The notes under the pieces were generated by a model. It did no database searches, was not told the DNA's origin, and saw nothing but the letters and a program-made list of their open reading frames with translations. The translations under genes and the position numbers were made by a program. Shown one piece after another: positions 61,157-64,000 of a stretch of DNA of 64,000 nucleotides. Origin of the DNA: Saprospiraceae bacterium (GTDB lineage: Bacteria > Bacteroidota > Bacteroidia > Chitinophagales > Saprospiraceae); the NCBI GenBank assembly GCA_019187225.1, contig JABAQQ010000028.1, positions 186,001 to 250,000 of the forward strand, read 5' to 3'. Every line of letters begins with the position of its first letter. Position 1 is the first letter of the stretch.

Positions 61157-61705
61157 TCAGGCCGTTACGTTTATCAATTCCGGAGCAAGCGGAAAGTCAA
61201 CGGGAATTTGCGTGGCGCCGTAGAGAAAGTTGGTAATCATCTTGTCGCCGATGACGACAATGATGTCCACCAGATTGGCTTTGGTGTAGCCGGCGGCAAG
61301 CAAGCGCTCGACAGTTTCGGCAGAGGGTTTGCTGCGATTGACGGTGGCATGGTGGACGAATTTCGCCAGCGCGTCGAGTTTTGGGTCGAAAGAAGCCTCG
61401 CCGCTGCGGATTTCGAGAATTTGCTCGTCGCTGAAGCCGTTCATTTTGCCCAGCGCCGTATGTGCCGAAAGGCAATAAAGGCATTCGTTCACCTGGCTCA
61501 CCACCAGGTTAATGACCTCGCGTTCTTTGGCGCGGAGGGTGGTTTTGCGATTTTGCAAGGCGAGGTAATCGGCCAGCGCAGTGTCGTTGTGCGCCAATGT
61601 GGCAAAAAGATTCGGCACAAAACCGAGACCTTTTTGAAGCATGTCGAAAGCGGCTTGGTTGACAGAGGAAACTTGTTCGCGGACGGGAACTTGAAAATGT
61701 GTCAT
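61157..61705 (-). CDS. Carboxymuconolactone decarboxylase / AhpD-like protein
   Basis: 182 aa. AhpD-like CxxC site in VNECLYCLSAHTALGKMNGF (two Cys and the conserved His), with helical VINLVVSQ and GYTKANLVDIIVVIGDKMIT. Such proteins act as peroxidase or disulfide carriers, or as decarboxylases; the CxxC favours a peroxidatic role. Transcribed first, before the AraC gene. Confidence 0.88.
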   Translation of the reverse strand: MTHFQVPVREQVSSVNQAAFDMLQKGLGFVPNLFATLAHNDTALADYLALQNRKTTLRAKEREVINLVVSQVNECLYCLSAHTALGKMNGFSDEQILEIRSGEASFDPKLDALAKFVHHATVNRSKPSAETVERLLAAGYTKANLVDIIVVIGDKMITNFLYGATQIPVDFPLAPELINVTA

Positions 61706-61883
61706 CGTTTTTCTTTTTAATCGGTGAAAATGTTTGTTCGATTGGATGGCACAAAGGTGAGAGCACCCATGCCCGGCGGCGATACCAATTCTGCCCGGCG
61801 ACTTATCAATTTTTCCCGATGATAAAAAACGGCTTCTTCCAACACGGACATAACCTTAGCAGAAATCTATATTTATCGAAAAA

Positions 61884-62378
61884 ATGATCCAACTCCGCCC
61901 TGCCACCATTGCCGATCTCGCCCTGCTCCGGCATTGGGACGAGCAACCGCACGTGATCGAATCCGACCCCAATGACGACTGGGAATGGGAAACCGAACTG
62001 CTCCGCCACCCCGACTGGCGCGAACAACTCATCGCAGAACTCGACGGGCGCCCCATCGGCTTTGTCCAGATCATTGACCCCGCGCGGGAGGAAACGCATT
62101 ACTGGGGCGATGTGCCCGAAAACCTGCGCGCCCTCGATATCTGGATTGGTGCGGTGGATGACACCGGCAAAGGTTACGGCTCCGAAATGATGCGGCTGGC
62201 ACTCCAGCGCTGCTTTGCCGATCCGGCGGTGGAGGCGGTGCTGATTGACCCTTTGGCATCCAATACGGCAGCGCACCGGTTTTATGAACGCCTGGGGTTC
62301 CGTTTCGTGGAAAGGCGGCAGTTCGGCGAAGACGACACTTTTGTTTACCGATTGGAAAGAGCCGATTTCAGGGATTGA
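61884..62378 (+). CDS. GNAT acetyltransferase (AAC(6')-like)
   Basis: 164 aa. RimI/AacA4-type: IQLRPATIADLALLRHWDEQ N-terminus, LDIWIGAVDDTGKGYGSEM (acetyl-CoA P-loop region), LIDPLASNTAAHRFYERLGF. Acetylates an amine; the substrate is unknown. It resembles aminoglycoside 6'-acetyltransferases in its N-terminal HW...P pattern, but resistance cannot be claimed. The ATG at 61884 directly follows an AT-rich leader. Confidence 0.85.
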   Translation: MIQLRPATIADLALLRHWDEQPHVIESDPNDDWEWETELLRHPDWREQLIAELDGRPIGFVQIIDPAREETHYWGDVPENLRALDIWIGAVDDTGKGYGSEMMRLALQRCFADPAVEAVLIDPLASNTAAHRFYERLGFRFVERRQFGEDDTFVYRLERADFRD

Positions 62379-62581
62379 TCAGGCTGTTGTGCTGCCGGTA
62401 TGGTTGGTCTACCGCCCCACATCGGAAATCTTTTCCGTATCCGGCCCAGGGATTCGGGTTCTACGCCGAGTTTTTAAACCGAACGCAAAACTCAGGGCAT
62501 GCAAACCTCGCTTTCCTTGCAAAGAGCCATTTCCCCGTAAAATTTTCAATATATTTTAACACATTTTGTTTTAAATATACA
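62379..62581. other. Spacer between GNAT and VOC genes
   Basis: No gene; the frames here lack family features. Ends with a TACCTTTG -7 candidate at 62582-62589. Confidence 0.5.
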
Positions 62582-62589
62582 TACCTTTG
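62582..62589 (+). promoter_or_regulatory. Candidate -7 element of the VOC gene
   Basis: TACCTTTG, 39 bases upstream of the ATG at 62628. Confidence 0.45.
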
Positions 62590-62627
62590 CCCATCACTCA
62601 TTTTTTCAACACAAAAACATTTGAATC

Positions 62628-63068
62628 ATGGCAAGCGTAGGCACCTACCTCAATTTCCCCCGCAACACGGAGGAAGCGTTCAATTTCTACAAATCTGTTT
62701 TTGGCGGTGAGTTCACCGGCGACGGCATCATGCGCTTCGGCAGCATGCCGCCTCAGGAAGGCGCACCACCGTTGGCTGAGGCCGACAAAAATCTTGTAAT
62801 GCACGTCGGACTGTCCATCCTCGGCGGGCACATGCTGATGGGCACGGATGCGCCGGAGTCCATGGGCTTCAAGGTTGCGATGGGCAACAACTCCTACATC
62901 TGCCTCTCGCCCGATACGCGGGCCGAAACGAAGCGGCTGTTCGACGCGCTCTCGACAGGCGGTAAGGTGGAGATGGAACTACAGGACATGTTCTGGGGCA
63001 GTTACTACGGCTCTTGCACCGACAAATTCGGGGTGCAGTGGATGTTCGATTGTGTGGAAAAAGCGTAA
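62628..63068 (+). CDS. VOC-family (PhnB-like) protein
   Basis: 146 aa. Glyoxalase/bleomycin-resistance fold: TYLNFPRNTEEAFNFYKSVF, GGEFTGDGIMRFGSMP, ILGGHMLMGTDAPES, KFGVQWMFDCVEKA. PhnB-like (3-demethylubiquinone-9 methyltransferase-like) subgroup; enzymatic role not known. Stand-alone. Confidence 0.87.
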   Translation: MASVGTYLNFPRNTEEAFNFYKSVFGGEFTGDGIMRFGSMPPQEGAPPLAEADKNLVMHVGLSILGGHMLMGTDAPESMGFKVAMGNNSYICLSPDTRAETKRLFDALSTGGKVEMELQDMFWGSYYGSCTDKFGVQWMFDCVEKA

Positions 63069-63073
63069 ATCAA

Positions 63074-63160
63074 GTGGCGGCACGACTCCAGGTCGTGCCG
63101 CCACAGCTTCGAGGTGTTTCCGTCCACCGCAAGGCTCCGGCTGGTGCAAGAATGGCTGGC
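63074..63160. terminator. Double hairpin after the VOC gene
   Basis: Stem GTGGCGGCACGAC / GTCGTGCCGCCAC (13 bp, loop TCCAG) beginning at about 63074, then a second stem GGCTGGTGC / GGCACCAGCC-type. No T-run, so it may instead be another short palindromic element. It is convergent with the lipoprotein gene on the minus strand. Confidence 0.6.
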
Positions 63161-63176
63161 ACCAGCCGGCCGTGCT

Positions 63177-63614
63177 TCAGTTCGCCCGCATCGTCACGCG
63201 GATTTTCTCCTCATCAAAAGTCAGTTCGTACACCAGTTTGCCTTCCGTCAGTTCGATGATGTCGCCCGTGTCCGTTGTGCCGGAGTCTGTGAGGGAAAGT
63301 TTCTTGCCATCGTCGCTGATGCTCCACGCGCCTTCGGACTCCTGCGGATCATCGGGGTCGCATTTGGCTGCACCTTCTTTAACCGTGAAGGATTGATCGG
63401 CGCTGAAAGTGAAGCAGTTGTCAGCCTCGCAATCCTCAATAGGGACAGAAATCCAGAGTTTATTGACCGAGTCGTAGCCTTCCAGCAAAGTCATTTTCCA
63501 GCAAGTCCCGGCGGTCAGGATTTCGGCGGGCGAGCGCTCGTCTTTTTTGCAGCCAATGACGGCGAAGGCGCAAACGAACAAGAGCGAAGTGGCAGTTTTA
63601 AGTGTGTTTTTCAT
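63177..63614 (-). CDS. Lipocalin-like small lipoprotein
   Basis: 145 aa. Lipobox AVIGC then KKDERSPAEIL. Lipocalin/META-like body: GTCWKMTLLEGYDS, CFTFSADQSFTVKEG, GAWSISDDGKKLSLTDSG, LVYELTFDEEKIRVTMR. Four Cys in ED CEADNC and AKCDPDD may form disulfides. Ligand not predictable. Confidence 0.75.
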   Translation of the reverse strand: MKNTLKTATSLLFVCAFAVIGCKKDERSPAEILTAGTCWKMTLLEGYDSVNKLWISVPIEDCEADNCFTFSADQSFTVKEGAAKCDPDDPQESEGAWSISDDGKKLSLTDSGTTDTGDIIELTEGKLVYELTFDEEKIRVTMRAN

Positions 63615-63938
63615 TGTTAAATAGTGTTTGAATGTTTAGGTAAGTGGTGCATACTGTTGGACATTTTTTCTTCGGGTGCCAGACATTCCATGTTTTCAAA
63701 ACATGGAATGTCTCCCGATAATCGCGATACAACAGGCACAAAACTGAGAGGAAGGATGCAGCAGAATTCAGAGCTGCGTACGAACGACGGAAACCGCCAT
63801 ACCAACAACCGGATGCGAAGAATGCACCGGATGTTCAGGAAAATGAAGTTTTCATAAAACGACGGAGCGTGTGCAACCTTTTGCAGGAGTCCCCCCGTCA
63901 TTGGTTACTCATGCAATTTTATTCAACTGATTTCAGCC
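63615..63938. other. Intergenic region with one palindrome
   Basis: 324 bases. Contains the palindrome at 63681-63713. No gene is supported. Confidence 0.5.
63681..63713. repeat. Perfect 16-bp-arm palindrome
   Basis: AGACATTCCATGTTTT (63681-63696), loop C, complement (63698-63713). A variant of the AGACTTTCCAAGTTTT palindrome at 12153, with compensatory changes in both arms. Confidence 0.93.
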
Positions 63939-64000
63939 ATGAAAGCATCTGCCCTGTTTTACCTGTCTTTCCTGTTCGCCATTCCTCAAATACTGCACGC
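63939..64000 (+). CDS. Start of an exported protein (truncated by window end)
   Basis: ATG at 63939 followed by MKASALFYLSFLFAIPQILH, a signal peptide. Only 20 residues are inside the window; product unknown. Confidence 0.6.
   Translation, partial: MKASALFYLSFLFAIPQILH

Noticed and set aside
61884-62378. Aminoglycoside resistance gene
   Set aside because: Only a general AAC(6')-like GNAT pattern; no context or residues that specify drug acetylation.

Overview
The window reads as a chromosome segment from a Bacteroidota bacterium, most likely of the Saprospiria type. Evidence: several secreted proteins end in type IX secretion (T9SS) C-terminal sorting domains, there is a PorE-like OmpA/WD40/TPR protein, many lipoproteins carry acidic residues right after the lipobox Cys, promoters follow the Bacteroidota -7 pattern TAnnTTTG, and leaders lack Shine-Dalgarno sequences. 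The species cannot be named from the sequence. There is no rRNA, CRISPR array, transposase or prophage.

Layout. 1-2.2 kb: a secreted tyrosinase/beta-helix protein running off the left edge, with a C10 tract just before its start. 2.6-6.8 kb: tRNA-His, a DUF1573 lipoprotein, aroK, recQ and a Uma2-type nuclease. 7.0-17.4 kb: an iron/heme acquisition locus, all on +: DUF4856 lipoprotein, two imelysins (one without the motif His), diheme DUF1111 protein, HTTM membrane protein, TonB-dependent receptor and HmuY-like T9SS protein. 17.4-33.4 kb: esterase, Fic protein, uvrC, metG, HD hydrolase, HtrA protease, DUF4340, LolC/E-like permease, phosphohexomutase and pcm. 33.9-43.1 kb: two adjacent transcription units, each closed by a strong terminator, encoding an electron-transfer system: YceI, cytochromes with CX2CH, CX3CH and CX4CH heme motifs, a Tat-exported ferredoxin, an NrfD quinone-site membrane subunit, and two copies of a CX4CH-lipoprotein/DUF5777-barrel pair. 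43.3-46.7 kb: an S24 repressor divergent from ParA and a small partner, then DUF3137. 46.7-53.1 kb: diheme peroxidase, PorE-like protein, PhoD-like phosphatase and truncated hemoglobin. 53.4-60 kb: a T9SS metalloprotease with a (TC)12 tract, an ECF sigma/anti-sigma/Spy-like operon and an MbnP/MbnH copper-protein pair. 60-64 kb: AraC regulator, AhpD-like protein, GNAT, VOC and lipoproteins.

The most unusual layer is not genes. At least 17 loci carry imperfect or perfect palindromes, many built from tandem 7-10 bp units. The arm next to a start codon almost always reads C/A-rich on the mRNA. Some elements lie inside reading frames (HTTM protein, TonB receptor N-terminus, PorE signal peptide) and are translated, and two supply stop codons. 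One is a perfect 39-bp-arm palindrome with a 3-base loop. No transposase explains them. I regard this palindrome population as the best candidate for an undescribed system. The next best are the NrfD/non-canonical cytochrome locus and the slippage-prone tracts on secreted proteins.
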